Below, piece after piece: positions 37,679 to 47,635 of a stretch of 64,000 bases of DNA. The notes under the pieces are model-generated. The model was not told the origin of the DNA. It made no database searches and was given only the letters and a program-made list of their open reading frames with translations. The DNA lies in NCBI RefSeq assembly GCF_023078475.1, contig NZ_CP095741.1:248001-312000 (forward strand). The letters run 5' to 3'. The DNA is from Luteibacter aegosomaticola. GTDB lineage: Bacteria; Pseudomonadota; Gammaproteobacteria; Xanthomonadales; Rhodanobacteraceae. Each line of letters opens with the position of its first letter. Position 1 is the first letter of the stretch. The translations under genes and the position numbers were made by a program.

Positions 37679-38958
37679 TACATCCCGTCGAGGTCGCCGT
37701 CGCCCGGCAATACCTGCCAGCCGATCGCGGCCGCCTGGCCCACCGGCAAGGTGAACGGCACGATCGTCAGGTCATCGCGACCGGCGGCGAACGCGCCGAC
37801 CACGCCTTCGTTTTCCTGGCGAAGCAGCGAGCAGGTGACGTAGAGCAGGCGCCCGCCCGGGGCCAGCGTCTCCCAGCAGGCCGCGAGGATGCGGGACTGC
37901 TGAGCCACCAGCGCATCGATATCAGCCGCACGCCGGTGCAGGCGCACGTCGGGACGGCGGCGAATGACGCCGGTCGCCGAGCAGGGCGCATCGATCATGA
38001 TCCGGTCGAACGGCTGGCCATCCCACCACGCCGCGCTGTCGCCCGCATCGGCCACGGTGATCTCGGCCTTCAGGTGTAACCGTTCCAGGTTCTGGCGGAT
38101 ACGTGTCGCGCGGGCCGCTTCGAATTCCACGGCCAGCAACGACACATCGGCGCGCTCCAGCACGTGACAGGCCTTGCCGCCGGGAGCAGCGCACGCATCG
38201 AGGATGCGCTGATCGCGCCGGGCATCCAGGAGATCGGCGGGCACCTGAGCCGCGCCATCCTGGACGGCAAAGTGGCCTTCGGCGAAGCCGGGCAGACGGG
38301 TGACGTCGGTGCTGTGAGGCAGGACCAGGCCGTCGGCGAGCCAGGGATGGAGCGTGACCTCCTGGCCTGCCGAGGCAAGCGCCGCGGCGACCGCTTCGCG
38401 CGTGGCGCGGCGGCGGTTCACCCGCAGCATAAGCGGGGGCTCCTGGTTGGCGGCCGCCATGATCGCCTCGGCCTGACCGGGCCAGTCGCGTGCGATCGCC
38501 TTGGCGAGCCACGCCGGATGGGCGTGGCGGGTCGCCGGTGCGGCATCGAGCGCAGCGTTGAGGGACTCGCGCTCACGCTGCCAGCGGCGCAACACGGCGT
38601 TCACCAGCCCGGCAAGGCGCGGCCGGCGGAGTTCGCGCGCGGCTTCGACCGTGGCGGCGACGGCGGCATAGCCGGGCATTTCCAGGGTTTCCAGCTGCAC
38701 CAGGCCGGTGACGAGCAGAGCGTGGATCACCGGTTCGTTACGCCGGATCGGTTTGTCGAGCAGGCGATCGAGCGCGGCGTCGAACCGAGGCCACCATCGG
38801 GCGCCTTCGTTAAGCAGGGCGGTAAGCAGGGCGCGGTCGCGCGGATCCGCCAGCTTGGGCATCGCGCGGTCGGCTGCTTCGCGTAGCGAGTGGCCCGACA
38901 GGGCGATGCTTGCGAGCGCTTCAGCGGCGAGCGCCCGAACCGATGGCGGCTTGCTCAC
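37648..38958 (-). CDS. rsmB: 16S rRNA m5C967 methyltransferase
   Basis: 436 residues from GTG 38958, which overlaps the TGA of fmt (GTGA). N-terminal NusB-like helical domain ([20 protein letters not shown]), then a SAM-dependent methyltransferase: [15 protein letters not shown] binds SAM, and the two catalytic Cys lie in [15 protein letters not shown] and [11 protein letters not shown]. Methylates C967 of 16S rRNA. The def-fmt-rsmB order is the classical gammaproteobacterial arrangement; here no trkA follows. The 3' end overlaps the convergent glycosyltransferase gene. Confidence 0.95.
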   Translation of the reverse strand: MSKPPSVRALAAEALASIALSGHSLREAADRAMPKLADPRDRALLTALLNEGARWWPRFDAALDRLLDKPIRRNEPVIHALLVTGLVQLETLEMPGYAAVAATVEAARELRRPRLAGLVNAVLRRWQRERESLNAALDAAPATRHAHPAWLAKAIARDWPGQAEAIMAAANQEPPLMLRVNRRRATREAVAAALASAGQEVTLHPWLADGLVLPHSTDVTRLPGFAEGHFAVQDGAAQVPADLLDARRDQRILDACAAPGGKACHVLERADVSLLAVEFEAARATRIRQNLERLHLKAEITVADAGDSAAWWDGQPFDRIMIDAPCSATGVIRRRPDVRLHRRAADIDALVAQQSRILAACWETLAPGGRLLYVTCSLLRQENEGVVGAFAAGRDDLTIVPFTLPVGQAAAIGWQVLPGDGDLDGMYYALLERRPA

Positions 38959-39899
38959 GAAAGCGCCTGCTTCAGCTCCGGGCGGGCATTGAGGTAATCC
39001 GCAGCGCCGATGCGCCGACCGCCAGCGCGCTGGATGGCAGTGAGGCGCAGCGCACCTTCCGCGCAAGCGATATCGATGCCCGCGCGTGTTGCCGCCAGCA
39101 CGGTGCCCGGCTCGGCGCCAGGCTTGCCTTCGATGGCATGTGCGGCCCAGATGCGAAGGCGCTCACCGGCGACATCGCCCTCGGCGACCGGCCAGGGGTC
39201 GAAAGCACGGACCTTGCGTGCCAGGGCATCGGCGGGCTGGCTGAAATCCAGGCGTGCCTCGGCTTTGTCGAGCTTGTGGGCGTATGCGACGCCCTCGTCG
39301 GCCTGTGGCTGCGCGACCAGCGTTTCGCCAGCCATGGTGCGGCGGAGGCCTTCGGCCAGCGCATCGGCACCCAGGGCGGAAAGACGATCGTGCAGGCTGC
39401 CGCCCGTGTCTTCGCCGGTGATCGGGGTGCGACGCTCGATAAGCACCGGGCCAGTGTCGAGGCCCGCTTCCATCTGCATCAGATCGACGCCGCTCTCCGC
39501 ATCGCCCGCGAGGATTGCCCGCTGGATCGGCGCGGCACCGCGCCAGCGCGGCAACAGCGAAGCGTGGACGTTCCAGCAGCCGAGGCCCGGAATGGCCAGC
39601 ACTTTGCGGGGCAGGATCAAGCCGTAGGCCACGACCACCATCAGGTCGGGCGCGTAGGCGGCGAGCCGCGCTCGGTCGGCTTCCGCCTTGAAGGATTCCG
39701 GTTGTTCCACCGGGATGCCCGCCGCCAGGGCGGCTTCCTTCACCGGACTAGCCGCCAGCTTCCGCCCGCGGCCGGCGGGCCGGTCGGGCTGGGTGTAGAC
39801 GGCGACGACCTCCGCGCCGGAGGCACGGCAGGCTTCAAGGCAGGGGACGGAAAACTCCGGGGTGCCCGCGAACACCACGCGCAAGGGACGGGCTGCCAT
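38955..39899 (-). CDS. fmt: Methionyl-tRNA formyltransferase
   Basis: 314 residues, full length. [19 protein letters not shown] at the start, catalytic [18 protein letters not shown] (Asn replaced in the common NxH-SLLP context: WNVHASLLP) and [12 protein letters not shown] are diagnostic. It formylates Met-tRNA with 10-formyl-THF for translation initiation. It starts 3 bases after the def stop and overlaps rsmB. Confidence 0.96.
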   Translation of the reverse strand: MAARPLRVVFAGTPEFSVPCLEACRASGAEVVAVYTQPDRPAGRGRKLAASPVKEAALAAGIPVEQPESFKAEADRARLAAYAPDLMVVVAYGLILPRKVLAIPGLGCWNVHASLLPRWRGAAPIQRAILAGDAESGVDLMQMEAGLDTGPVLIERRTPITGEDTGGSLHDRLSALGADALAEGLRRTMAGETLVAQPQADEGVAYAHKLDKAEARLDFSQPADALARKVRAFDPWPVAEGDVAGERLRIWAAHAIEGKPGAEPGTVLAATRAGIDIACAEGALRLTAIQRAGGRRIGAADYLNARPELKQALS

Positions 39900-39902
39900 G
39901 GA

Positions 39903-40406
39903 TCAGGCGCTGGCCTTCCGCTGCTTTTCCATCCGCTTCAGCAGCATGCTGCGCTTGAGCGGCGAGAGGTAATCCACGAAGACCTTGCCGGCAAGGTGAT
40001 CCATCTCGTGCTGGATGCAGACGGCCAGCGGACCTTCGGCTTCCACGATGATTTCGTTGCCATCCACATCGTTGGCCTTCACCTTCACCTTGAGGGCGCG
40101 GGTGACGTCGGCATAAATGCCCGGGAACGACAGGCAGCCTTCCTGGTAGACCTGCTGCCCGTCCTTTTCGAGGATCTCGGCGTTGATCAGGACCATCGGG
40201 TGGTCGCCGCCCTCGCTCATGTCGGCGACGAGCACGCGCTTGTGCACGTTTACCTGCGTCGCGGCGAGGCCGACGCCGTTGGCGGCGTACATGGTCTCGT
40301 ACATGTCGGCGACGAACTGCTTGAGCTCGGCGTCGAACGTGGTCACGGGCGCGGCGACGGTGCGCAGGCGCGGATCGGGGAATTCGAGGATGGTAAGGGT
40401 GGACAC
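39903..40406 (-). CDS. def: Peptide deformylase
   Basis: 167 residues from GTG 40406 with AAGGTG 8 bases upstream; the same frame stays open for 500 more codons antisense to the LysM and dprA genes, and that part is spurious. All three motifs are present: [13 protein letters not shown] and the zinc motif HEMDH. Removes the formyl group from nascent proteins. First gene of the def-fmt-rsmB operon; divergent from the LysM gene. Confidence 0.96.
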   Translation of the reverse strand: MSTLTILEFPDPRLRTVAAPVTTFDAELKQFVADMYETMYAANGVGLAATQVNVHKRVLVADMSEGGDHPMVLINAEILEKDGQQVYQEGCLSFPGIYADVTRALKVKVKANDVDGNEIIVEAEGPLAVCIQHEMDHLAGKVFVDYLSPLKRSMLLKRMEKQRKASA

Positions 40407-40613
40407 GGTGTCACCTTGAACGGTTGCGGGCCGGGAAGGCGCGCCATGCCCGGAAAATTGCGGGCAAGTCGGCGAAAACCAAGCGCTTCGACCCTGTAGG
40501 ATGCCCACACATTCTACGCTGACGCCGAGGGCCCGGCGAGCGTGGTCAGATATTGTGCCCGTTAACGATTCGGTTACACTCGCGACAGAACCGGGGAAGG
40601 GGGAAAACCCGCC

Positions 40614-41768
40614 ATGATCAAGAAGTTCGCCATGCTGCTCGGCGGCATGTTTTTCACTGTGGCTGTCTATGCGGCAGCGGCCCAGTTGCGCCCGAATGCG
40701 CCGGATACCTACACGGTCCGCAAGGGCGACACGCTTTGGGACATTTCTGCGAAATTCCTTAGCAAACCGTGGCTTTGGCCGGAAATCTGGCAGGCCAACC
40801 CGCAGGTTCGCAACCCGCACCTGATCTATCCGGGCGATGTGCTGAACCTCAGCATGTTCGGCGGCGCCCCGCGCGTGGGCCTGCAGCCGCGCATCCGCAC
40901 CGAAGAAGACGCCATCCCGGCCATCCCGCTGTCCGAACTGCGCACGTTCCTGAAGGAAATGCGCGTGATGGACGCCGATAGCGTCGAGAGCGCCCCTTAC
41001 GTGGTCGGTTTCGAAGAAGCCGCCCTGCGTGGTGTACCGGGCAACAAGGTGTATGCCCGTGATCTCAATAGCGCGACCCCCGGCCAGCGCTGGGCGATCG
41101 TGCGCCCGACCCATCGGTTCCGCGACCATGGCGAGGACACGGGGAACCTGGATGCCCTGAACGAGCCGAGCCATGGCTCCTTCGTGGCCGACGACCTCGA
41201 TAGCGACGTCTCGATGGCCCCGAGCCCGTGGCGCGAAGACACCCTGCACGATACCCACAACGGTACCGGCAAGGATGCGGGCGTCGAGGTGTCGGTCATC
41301 GGAACGGCGGAGGTGCTCGCCACCAACGGTGACATCACCAGCCTCGTGGTCGTGGATTCCACGCTGGAAATCCGCAAGGGCGATCGTTTCATGCCCGTCG
41401 ACGACAAGCCGTACGACCCGTATTTCTACCCGCATGCCCCGAAGGCCATGCCGACGGATCCGCGCATCATCGGCCTGACGGAAGCCCGCTACGGCGTCGG
41501 CCGCCACCAGGTGGTCTCGATTTCCGCCGGTTCGGCAGAGGGCATCGATAACGGCACCACGTTCACCGTGATGAGCCAGGGCGAAACGATCACCGACGAG
41601 GTCAGCGGCAACTACAACCGTCGCGGCACCTCGCGTTCGGCGACCTTGCCGGACGAGTTCGGTGGCCACCTCATGGTCTTCAAGACGTTCGACCACGTTA
41701 GCTACGCCCTCGTGATGGACGCGCTGCGCCCCGTCCGCCGCGGCGACAAGCTCGTGCTGCCGGAATAA
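40614..41768 (+). CDS. LysM domain exported protein
   Basis: 384 residues. Sec leader ([24 protein letters not shown]), then one LysM domain at about 32-82 ([20 protein letters not shown] to [11 protein letters not shown]) that binds peptidoglycan. The remaining 300 residues are beta-rich and conserved among xanthomonads and other gammaproteobacteria next to dprA. Probably periplasmic and tied to cell-wall biology. A clear terminator follows. Confidence 0.9.
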   Translation: MIKKFAMLLGGMFFTVAVYAAAAQLRPNAPDTYTVRKGDTLWDISAKFLSKPWLWPEIWQANPQVRNPHLIYPGDVLNLSMFGGAPRVGLQPRIRTEEDAIPAIPLSELRTFLKEMRVMDADSVESAPYVVGFEEAALRGVPGNKVYARDLNSATPGQRWAIVRPTHRFRDHGEDTGNLDALNEPSHGSFVADDLDSDVSMAPSPWREDTLHDTHNGTGKDAGVEVSVIGTAEVLATNGDITSLVVVDSTLEIRKGDRFMPVDDKPYDPYFYPHAPKAMPTDPRIIGLTEARYGVGRHQVVSISAGSAEGIDNGTTFTVMSQGETITDEVSGNYNRRGTSRSATLPDEFGGHLMVFKTFDHVSYALVMDALRPVRRGDKLVLPE

Positions 41769-41790
41769 GGCGCACGACCACGTGGGTTGA

Positions 41791-41816
41791 AAGGGAGGCT
41801 TCGGCCTCCCTTTTTT
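41791..41816 (+). terminator. Intrinsic terminator after the LysM gene
   Basis: AAGGGAGGC-TTCG-GCCTCCCTT with a UUCG-type loop and a run of six T residues, 22 bases after the LysM stop. Confidence 0.92.
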
Positions 41817-41879
41817 ATGGGCCTTCGCTGACAACGCATGGCGGGCACACGCCTGCCGGACGCCGCCTAGACTGTGCGC

Positions 41880-43016
41880 ATGACCGACTCTGAACTCCGC
41901 GACTGGCTCCTCCTGATCCGTACCCCTGGCTTTGGCGGCCGGCGCCTCCGCGAGGGCCTGGCCCTGCGCGGCGGGGCTTCGGGCTTCGTCGACTGGCTGC
42001 AGCGCCACGCCGAGGGCTTACCCGCCGATACGCGCGCCTGGCTGGCCGCGCCGGACGAGGCTGCCCTGGCGCGCGATATGGCGTGGCTGCAGGGCAGCGA
42101 CCAGCGCCTGCTCCGCTGCACCGACGAGGACTTCCCGCCGCAGCTGGAAGGGCTCTCCGACGCGCCAGCGGCGCTCTTCGTCAAGGGTGATGCCGCGCTG
42201 CTGCTACGCCCCCAGATCGGCATCGTGGGCGCCCGGCGCGCGCAGGCGCCGGGGCTGGCGACGGCCAGGCGCTTCGCCAGCGAGCTGGCCACGGGCGGCC
42301 TGCTGGTGACCAGCGGCCTCGCCGATGGAGTCGACGGGGTGGCCCACGCCGGCGCTCTCGATGCGGGGGAGCCCACCATCGCGGTGATCGGTACCGGTCC
42401 CGATGTCGTATACCCCAGCAAGCACCATGCGCTTGCCCGGCGAATCGCCGAACAGGGCGCCATCGTTAGCGAATTCGCGCCGGGAACGCCCTCTCGGGCG
42501 ATGAACTTCCCGATGCGCAACCGGATCATCGCCGGTCTCAGCCTGGGCGTCCTGGTCGTCGAGGCGGGCCTGAAGTCGGGATCCCTGATCACGGCTCGCC
42601 AGGCGGGCGAGCTGGGGCGCGAGGTCTTTGCCATGCCGGGCTCGATTCATAACCCCCTGGCCGAAGGCTGCCACTCGCTCATCGCCGATGGGGCGCGGCT
42701 CGTCCAGCGCAGCGATGAGATTCTGGCGGCCCTCGGCCCGGCCGCCCTCGAGCTGGCCGCCGATCTCCGGGCCCGGCTGGCGCTTGAGCCCCAACCCGGG
42801 GCGCCAAAGCGGCAAAAAGGGCCCTTCGATTGGCGGGACGATGAGGAATATCGCCGCCTCCTCGACGCCATGGGTTACGATCCCGTCCTTTTGGACGCCC
42901 TTGTGGGCAGCACGGCCCTCTCCCCGGGTGCCTTGTCTTCGATGCTGTTGATGCTGGAGCTGGAGGGCGAGATTGCTAGCCTTCCGGGGAACCGGTACCA
43001 GCGGGTGGTGCGTTAA
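41880..43016 (+). CDS. dprA: DNA processing protein DprA/Smf
   Basis: 378 residues from ATG 41880. N-terminal helical (SAM-like) region, central Rossmann-like domain ([58 protein letters not shown]) and a C-terminal winged-helix DML1-type domain ([20 protein letters not shown]). DprA loads RecA on incoming single-stranded DNA in natural transformation. A terminator separates it from the LysM gene. Unlike many relatives there is no smg (DUF494) gene between dprA and topA. Confidence 0.95.
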   Translation: MTDSELRDWLLLIRTPGFGGRRLREGLALRGGASGFVDWLQRHAEGLPADTRAWLAAPDEAALARDMAWLQGSDQRLLRCTDEDFPPQLEGLSDAPAALFVKGDAALLLRPQIGIVGARRAQAPGLATARRFASELATGGLLVTSGLADGVDGVAHAGALDAGEPTIAVIGTGPDVVYPSKHHALARRIAEQGAIVSEFAPGTPSRAMNFPMRNRIIAGLSLGVLVVEAGLKSGSLITARQAGELGREVFAMPGSIHNPLAEGCHSLIADGARLVQRSDEILAALGPAALELAADLRARLALEPQPGAPKRQKGPFDWRDDEEYRRLLDAMGYDPVLLDALVGSTALSPGALSSMLLMLELEGEIASLPGNRYQRVVR

Positions 43017-43112
43017 TCGCCGCTTGACAGGCAACACGAGGGTGTGTTTCCAACTAAATATAGACACCGGCTAGGGTTCACTTGCTCTAGCGGATTTCGG
43101 AATAGCGAACGC

Positions 43113-45647
43113 ATGGCAAAGAACCTCCTCATCGTCGAATCGCCGGCCAAGGCCAAGACGATCAACAAGTACCTGGGCACCGATTTCCAGGTGCTGGCTT
43201 CGTATGGTCACGTGCGTGACCTGCGGCCGAAGGAGGGTGCGGTCGATCCGGACCACGGCTTCGCCATGGCCTACGAGGTCATCGACCGCAACGAGAAACA
43301 CGTCGATGCCATTGCCAAGGCGGCCAGCAAGGCCAGCAGCATCTATCTCGCGACCGACTTGGACCGCGAAGGCGAGGCCATCTCCTGGCACATCAGCGAG
43401 ATCCTGAAGGAGCGCGGCTTGCTCGAGGGCAAGGATGTCCAGCGCGTCGTCTTCAGCGAGATCACGCCGAAGGCCATCAAGGAGGCCGTGGCCAACCCGC
43501 GCAAGCTCTCCCACGACCTGGTCGATGCCCAGCAGGCGCGCCGCGCGCTGGATTACCTGGTCGGCTTCAACCTCTCGCCGGTGCTGTGGCGCAAGGTGCA
43601 GCGTGGCCTTAGCGCTGGCCGCGTGCAGTCGCCCGCCCTGCGCATGATCGTCGAGCGCGAGCTCGAGATCGAAGCCTTCAAGGCGCGCGAATACTGGACG
43701 ATCCAGGCCAACCTGACCCACGCCGATGGCGCGTTCGACGCTCGGTTGGTCAAGCTGGATGGCAAGAAGTTCGAGCAGTTCGATCTCACCAACGAAGCCG
43801 ACGCCCACAAGGCGCGCGCCGCCCTGGACAAGGCGGCCGCCGGCCAGTTCACCGTGGGCGACGTCACCAGCCGCGAGCGCAAGCGCCGCCCGGCTCCGCC
43901 GTTCACCACCTCCACGCTGCAGCAGGAGGCCGCGCGCAAGCTGGGCTTCTCCACCAGCCGCACCATGCGCGTCGCGCAGGGCCTCTACGAGGGCGTCTCG
44001 CTGGGCAGCGAGGGTAATGTCGGCCTTATCACCTACATGCGTACGGACTCGGTCGCCCTGTCCGACGATGCCGTTGCCGAGCTTCGCGACCTGATCGGGC
44101 GCGAATATGGCAAGGGCGCGCTGCCCGACGCCGTGCAGGTCTACAAGTCCAAGTCGAAGAACGCCCAGGAAGCGCATGAGGCGGTGCGCCCCACCTCGGC
44201 CATGCGTATTCCGCGCAGCGTCGCGTCGTTCCTCAACGACGACCAGCGCAAGCTCTACGAACTGATCTGGAAGCGCACCGTCGCCTGCCAGATGATCCAC
44301 GCCACCATGAACACCGTCTCGGTGGAGTTCCCGGTCGGCGATTCGGGTTTCCGTTCCACCGGTACCACGGTCATCGATCCGGGTTTCCTCGCCGTCTACG
44401 AGGAAGGCAAGGATCAGAAGAACGAAGACGACGACGAGAACCGCCGCCTGCCGCGCCTGGCCACGGGCGATCGCGTGCCGGTCTCCGCCATCGTCGCCGA
44501 CCAGCACTTCACCGAGCCGCCGCCGCGCTACTCCGAAGCGAGCCTGGTGAAGGCGCTCGAGGAATACGGCATTGGCCGTCCGTCCACGTATGCCAGCATC
44601 ATCCAGGTGCTGATCAGCCGTGAGTACGTCATGCTCGATAGCCGTCGTTTCCGCCCCACGGACGTGGGCCGCGCGGTCAGCCAGTTCCTGTCGGGGCACT
44701 TCACCCAGTACGTCGATTACGATTTCACCGCCCGTCTCGAGGATGAACTCGACGCGGTGAGCCGTGGCGAGGAGCAATGGGTGCCGCTGCTCGAGCGCTT
44801 CTGGCAGCCGTTCAAGACCCTGGTGGATGACAAGACCGAAAGCGTCGACCGCAGCGAAGCCACGGGCGCGCGCGAACTCGGCGCCGACCCGAAGACGGGC
44901 AAGCCCGTCTCGGTGCGCCTGGGCCGTTACGGCGCCTACGCGCAGATCGGCACCAAGGACGACGAGGACAAGCCCACCTACGCCAGCCTGCGCCCCGGCC
45001 AGAGCATGCACACCATCACCCTCGACGAGGCGATGGAGCTGTTCAAGCTGCCGCGCAACCTCGGCAAGTCCGAGGCCGACGAAGACGTCACCGTGGGCAT
45101 CGGCCGCTTTGGCCCGTTCGTGAAGCAGGGCAGCATCTACGCGTCGCTCAAGGCGGAAGACGATCCGTACACGATCGAACTCCCGCGCGCCCTGCAGCTG
45201 GTGCAGGAGAAGCTCGAGGCGATCGCCAACCGCACCATCCTCGACTTTGGCAACGGCATCCAGGTGCTGAACGGCCGCTACGGGCCGTACATCACCGATG
45301 GCGAAAAGAACGCCCGCATTCCGAAGGATCGCGAGCCGAAGACGCTGACCGAAGCCGAGTGCGTCGAACTGCTCGCTGCGGCGCCGGTGAAGAAGCCGCG
45401 CGGTGGCAAGGCTGCCAAGAAGACCGCGACCAAGAAGGCCGCCGTCAAGAAGGCGCCGGCCGCGAAGAAGGCGGCGGTCAAGAAGACGGCGACGAAGAAA
45501 GCGGCCGCGAAGAAAACCACGGCGAAGAAGACGGCCGTGAAGAAGGCCGCGGCCAAGACGTCGACGGCAAAGAAGGCTGCGACGAAGAAGACCGCCACCA
45601 AAACCGCCGCCAAGAAGGCCGCGGCAAAGAAGACGCCGGCGGCCTGA
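43113..45647 (+). CDS. topA: DNA topoisomerase I with lysine-rich tail
   Basis: 844 residues from ATG 43113. TOPRIM domain at the start (MAKNLLIVESPAKAKTINKY, ATDLDREGEAISWH), type IA core with active-site Tyr in GLITYMRTDSV, then Topo C-terminal repeats (RLGRYGAYAQIG, GIGRFGPFVKQG, NGRYGPYITDG) in place of Cys zinc fingers. Residues 760-844 form a Lys/Ala/Thr tail of repeats such as KKAAVKK and KKTATKK, like histone H1. It relaxes negative supercoils. tsaC follows 1 base after the stop. Confidence 0.96.
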   Translation: MAKNLLIVESPAKAKTINKYLGTDFQVLASYGHVRDLRPKEGAVDPDHGFAMAYEVIDRNEKHVDAIAKAASKASSIYLATDLDREGEAISWHISEILKERGLLEGKDVQRVVFSEITPKAIKEAVANPRKLSHDLVDAQQARRALDYLVGFNLSPVLWRKVQRGLSAGRVQSPALRMIVERELEIEAFKAREYWTIQANLTHADGAFDARLVKLDGKKFEQFDLTNEADAHKARAALDKAAAGQFTVGDVTSRERKRRPAPPFTTSTLQQEAARKLGFSTSRTMRVAQGLYEGVSLGSEGNVGLITYMRTDSVALSDDAVAELRDLIGREYGKGALPDAVQVYKSKSKNAQEAHEAVRPTSAMRIPRSVASFLNDDQRKLYELIWKRTVACQMIHATMNTVSVEFPVGDSGFRSTGTTVIDPGFLAVYEEGKDQKNEDDDENRRLPRLATGDRVPVSAIVADQHFTEPPPRYSEASLVKALEEYGIGRPSTYASIIQVLISREYVMLDSRRFRPTDVGRAVSQFLSGHFTQYVDYDFTARLEDELDAVSRGEEQWVPLLERFWQPFKTLVDDKTESVDRSEATGARELGADPKTGKPVSVRLGRYGAYAQIGTKDDEDKPTYASLRPGQSMHTITLDEAMELFKLPRNLGKSEADEDVTVGIGRFGPFVKQGSIYASLKAEDDPYTIELPRALQLVQEKLEAIANRTILDFGNGIQVLNGRYGPYITDGEKNARIPKDREPKTLTEAECVELLAAAPVKKPRGGKAAKKTATKKAAVKKAPAAKKAAVKKTATKKAAAKKTTAKKTAVKKAAAKTSTAKKAATKKTATKTAAKKAAAKKTPAA

Positions 45648-45648
45648 C

Positions 45649-46218
45649 GTGCGGCTGTTCGACCTGGCCAGCGTCGACGCGGCGGCCGCGCTCCTGCGCG
45701 AGGGCGGTGTGCTCGCGTATCCGACCGAGGCGGTGTACGGCCTCGGTTGCGATCCGCACGACCAGGCGGCGTTCGAGCGGCTCTTCGCGTTGAAAGAGCG
45801 CCCGGCGACGCAGGGGGTCCTGCTGATCGCCGCGGATTTCGCCCAGGTGGAACCGTACATCGATCTCGCCGCCGTGCCGGAAGCGGTCATGGCCCAGGTC
45901 CATGCGACATGGCCGGGTCCGAATACCTGGGTTTTCCCGCGCAGTGCGAAGGTTCCTGATTGGGTCGCTGGCGCGCACGCCGGCATCGCCCTGCGCGTGA
46001 CCTCGCACGAGCCTGCCGCCGCCCTGTGCCGCGCGTTTGGCGCGCCGCTGGTCTCGACCAGTGCGAACCCGCACGGTGAGCCGCCCGCGCGCGATGTCGC
46101 CACGCTGCAACGCTATTTCGAAGGACGCCTGCCGGCCGCGCTCGACGCGCCGTTGGGTGGCCTGGATCGGCCTACCGTGATTCGCGACGCCCTGACCGGC
46201 GCGATCATCCGCGCCTAA
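45649..46218 (+). CDS. tsaC: Threonylcarbamoyl-AMP synthase, TsaC/YrdC type
   Basis: 189 residues from a GTG start, 1 base after the topA stop. YPTEAVYGLGCDPHDQAAF, LFALKERPATQGVLLIA and STSANPHGEPPARD are Sua5/YciO/YrdC motifs; the short length without a Sua5 domain fits TsaC. It makes threonylcarbamoyl-AMP from Thr, bicarbonate and ATP for t6A in ANN-decoding tRNAs. The topA-tsaC arrangement is conserved in gammaproteobacteria. Confidence 0.95.
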   Translation: MRLFDLASVDAAAALLREGGVLAYPTEAVYGLGCDPHDQAAFERLFALKERPATQGVLLIAADFAQVEPYIDLAAVPEAVMAQVHATWPGPNTWVFPRSAKVPDWVAGAHAGIALRVTSHEPAAALCRAFGAPLVSTSANPHGEPPARDVATLQRYFEGRLPAALDAPLGGLDRPTVIRDALTGAIIRA

Positions 46219-46237
46219 AGGAAGGGGGTAACACCAC

Positions 46238-47596
46238 GTGTCGCTTGTTTACGAACGCTCCGCGCGCGAAAGCGCACCGATGCTGCCCTTGCTGGCCGGC
46301 GCACCGTCACGCACGGTGGCCTGGCGCGATGGCCAGGCGGTCACGGCCGCGACCTTCCTGGCGCACGTTCGCCAGGTGGCCGCGCTCCTGCCCGAGGCCG
46401 TCGGCGCGGTAAACCTCTGCGAAGACCGTTATGCCTTCCTCGTTTCGCTTACGGCGCTCGTGCTGCGCGGTCAGGTGAACCTGCTGCCTCCCTCGCGCGC
46501 GCCGCATGCGGTCGATGAAGTGATGGGCAACCACCCGGGTTGCTACGCCATCGGTGAACTGGCGCTCGATCCGGCGCCTGCCGGCTACCTGCGTATCCCG
46601 GAGCTGGGCGACGTGGCCCCTGCCTATGGCGATGTGCCCCAGGTATCGGCCGATGCCGTGGTGGCCATTGGTTACACCTCGGGTTCGACCGGCAAACCGA
46701 AGCCGAACATCAAGACCTGGGGCAGCTTCCACGCCAGCAACCTGGGCAACATCGGCATGCTGGAACGGGTCATCGGTGGCCCGTTCGATGTCGTCGCCAC
46801 GGTGCCACCGCAGCACATGTACGGCATGGAGATGTCGGTGGTCATGCCGCTGATGTCCGAGGTCAGCATCCACGCCGGCCGGCCGTTCTTCCCCGCCGAT
46901 ATCGCCAGCGCACTGGCCTCGATGCCCGAGCCGCGCGTGCTGGTCACCACGCCGGTGCATCTCCGCGCCCTCGTGGAGTCCGGCGTACAACTTCCCTCGC
47001 TGGCGGCCTTCGTTTCGGCCACCGCGCCGATGCCCGTGGAGCTCGCGACCGAGGCCGAGCGTCTCTTTGGCGCACCGCTTTGCGAAATGTTCGGCTCGAC
47101 CGAAACCTGCGTGTTCGCCAGTCGGCGGACCGCGGTGGAGGAGGAGTGGTCGCTCTATGACGGCGTCACGCTGCACTCGCAGCCGGACGGCACGCTGGTC
47201 GACGCCCCCCAGCTCGCCGAGCCGATGGCCCTGGCCGATATCGTCACGCTGCACGGGGAAGGCCGCCGGTTCCGCCTGTGTGGCCGCAACACCGATTTGC
47301 TCGAGATCGCGGGCAAGCGCGCCTCGCTGGGTGATCTCAACCGCCGCCTGCTCGCCATCGAGGGCGTAAAGGACGGCGTGCTGTTCCAGCTCGATGAGCC
47401 GGATGCCTTCGGCGTGCGCCGCATCGCCGGCCTGGTGGTCGCCCCAGGGCTCACGGCGGAGGCCGTGCTGGCCGCGCTGCGCGTCGCCATGGATCCGGTC
47501 TTCCTGCCGCGCCCGCTGCGCGTCGTGGAGGCGCTGCCGCGTAATGAGACGGGCAAACTGCCGCGTGGCGCGCTGCTGGCGCTGGTCCGCCACTAG
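46238..47596 (+). CDS. AMP-binding acyl-CoA synthetase-like enzyme
   Basis: 452 residues from GTG 46238, 20 bases after tsaC with AAGGAAGGGGG ahead of it. P-loop GYTSGSTGKPKPNIKTW, A5 motif CEMFGSTET, and C-terminal NETGKLPRGALLAL with the catalytic Lys. Shorter than fatty acyl-CoA synthetases, closest in build to acyl/aryl-ACP or -CoA ligases found in aryl polyene/xanthomonadin and beta-hydroxy-acid pathways. None of those pathway genes is nearby, so the substrate is open. Confidence 0.83.
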   Translation: MSLVYERSARESAPMLPLLAGAPSRTVAWRDGQAVTAATFLAHVRQVAALLPEAVGAVNLCEDRYAFLVSLTALVLRGQVNLLPPSRAPHAVDEVMGNHPGCYAIGELALDPAPAGYLRIPELGDVAPAYGDVPQVSADAVVAIGYTSGSTGKPKPNIKTWGSFHASNLGNIGMLERVIGGPFDVVATVPPQHMYGMEMSVVMPLMSEVSIHAGRPFFPADIASALASMPEPRVLVTTPVHLRALVESGVQLPSLAAFVSATAPMPVELATEAERLFGAPLCEMFGSTETCVFASRRTAVEEEWSLYDGVTLHSQPDGTLVDAPQLAEPMALADIVTLHGEGRRFRLCGRNTDLLEIAGKRASLGDLNRRLLAIEGVKDGVLFQLDEPDAFGVRRIAGLVVAPGLTAEAVLAALRVAMDPVFLPRPLRVVEALPRNETGKLPRGALLALVRH

Positions 47597-47635
47597 GCCG
47601 GGTTACAATCGCCGGTCCACGAACCGGAGATCCCC

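Noticed and set aside
40407..42008. N-terminal extension of peptide deformylase to 701 residues
   Set aside because: Antisense to the LysM and dprA genes; Def is normally 165-175 residues and the GTG at 40406 has AAGGTG ahead of it.
43071..46103. 1010-codon open frame on the minus strand
   Set aside because: Antisense to topA and tsaC, which are certain genes; the long frame results from GC bias, and its composition (low-complexity Leu/Arg/Gly) is that of a shadow.
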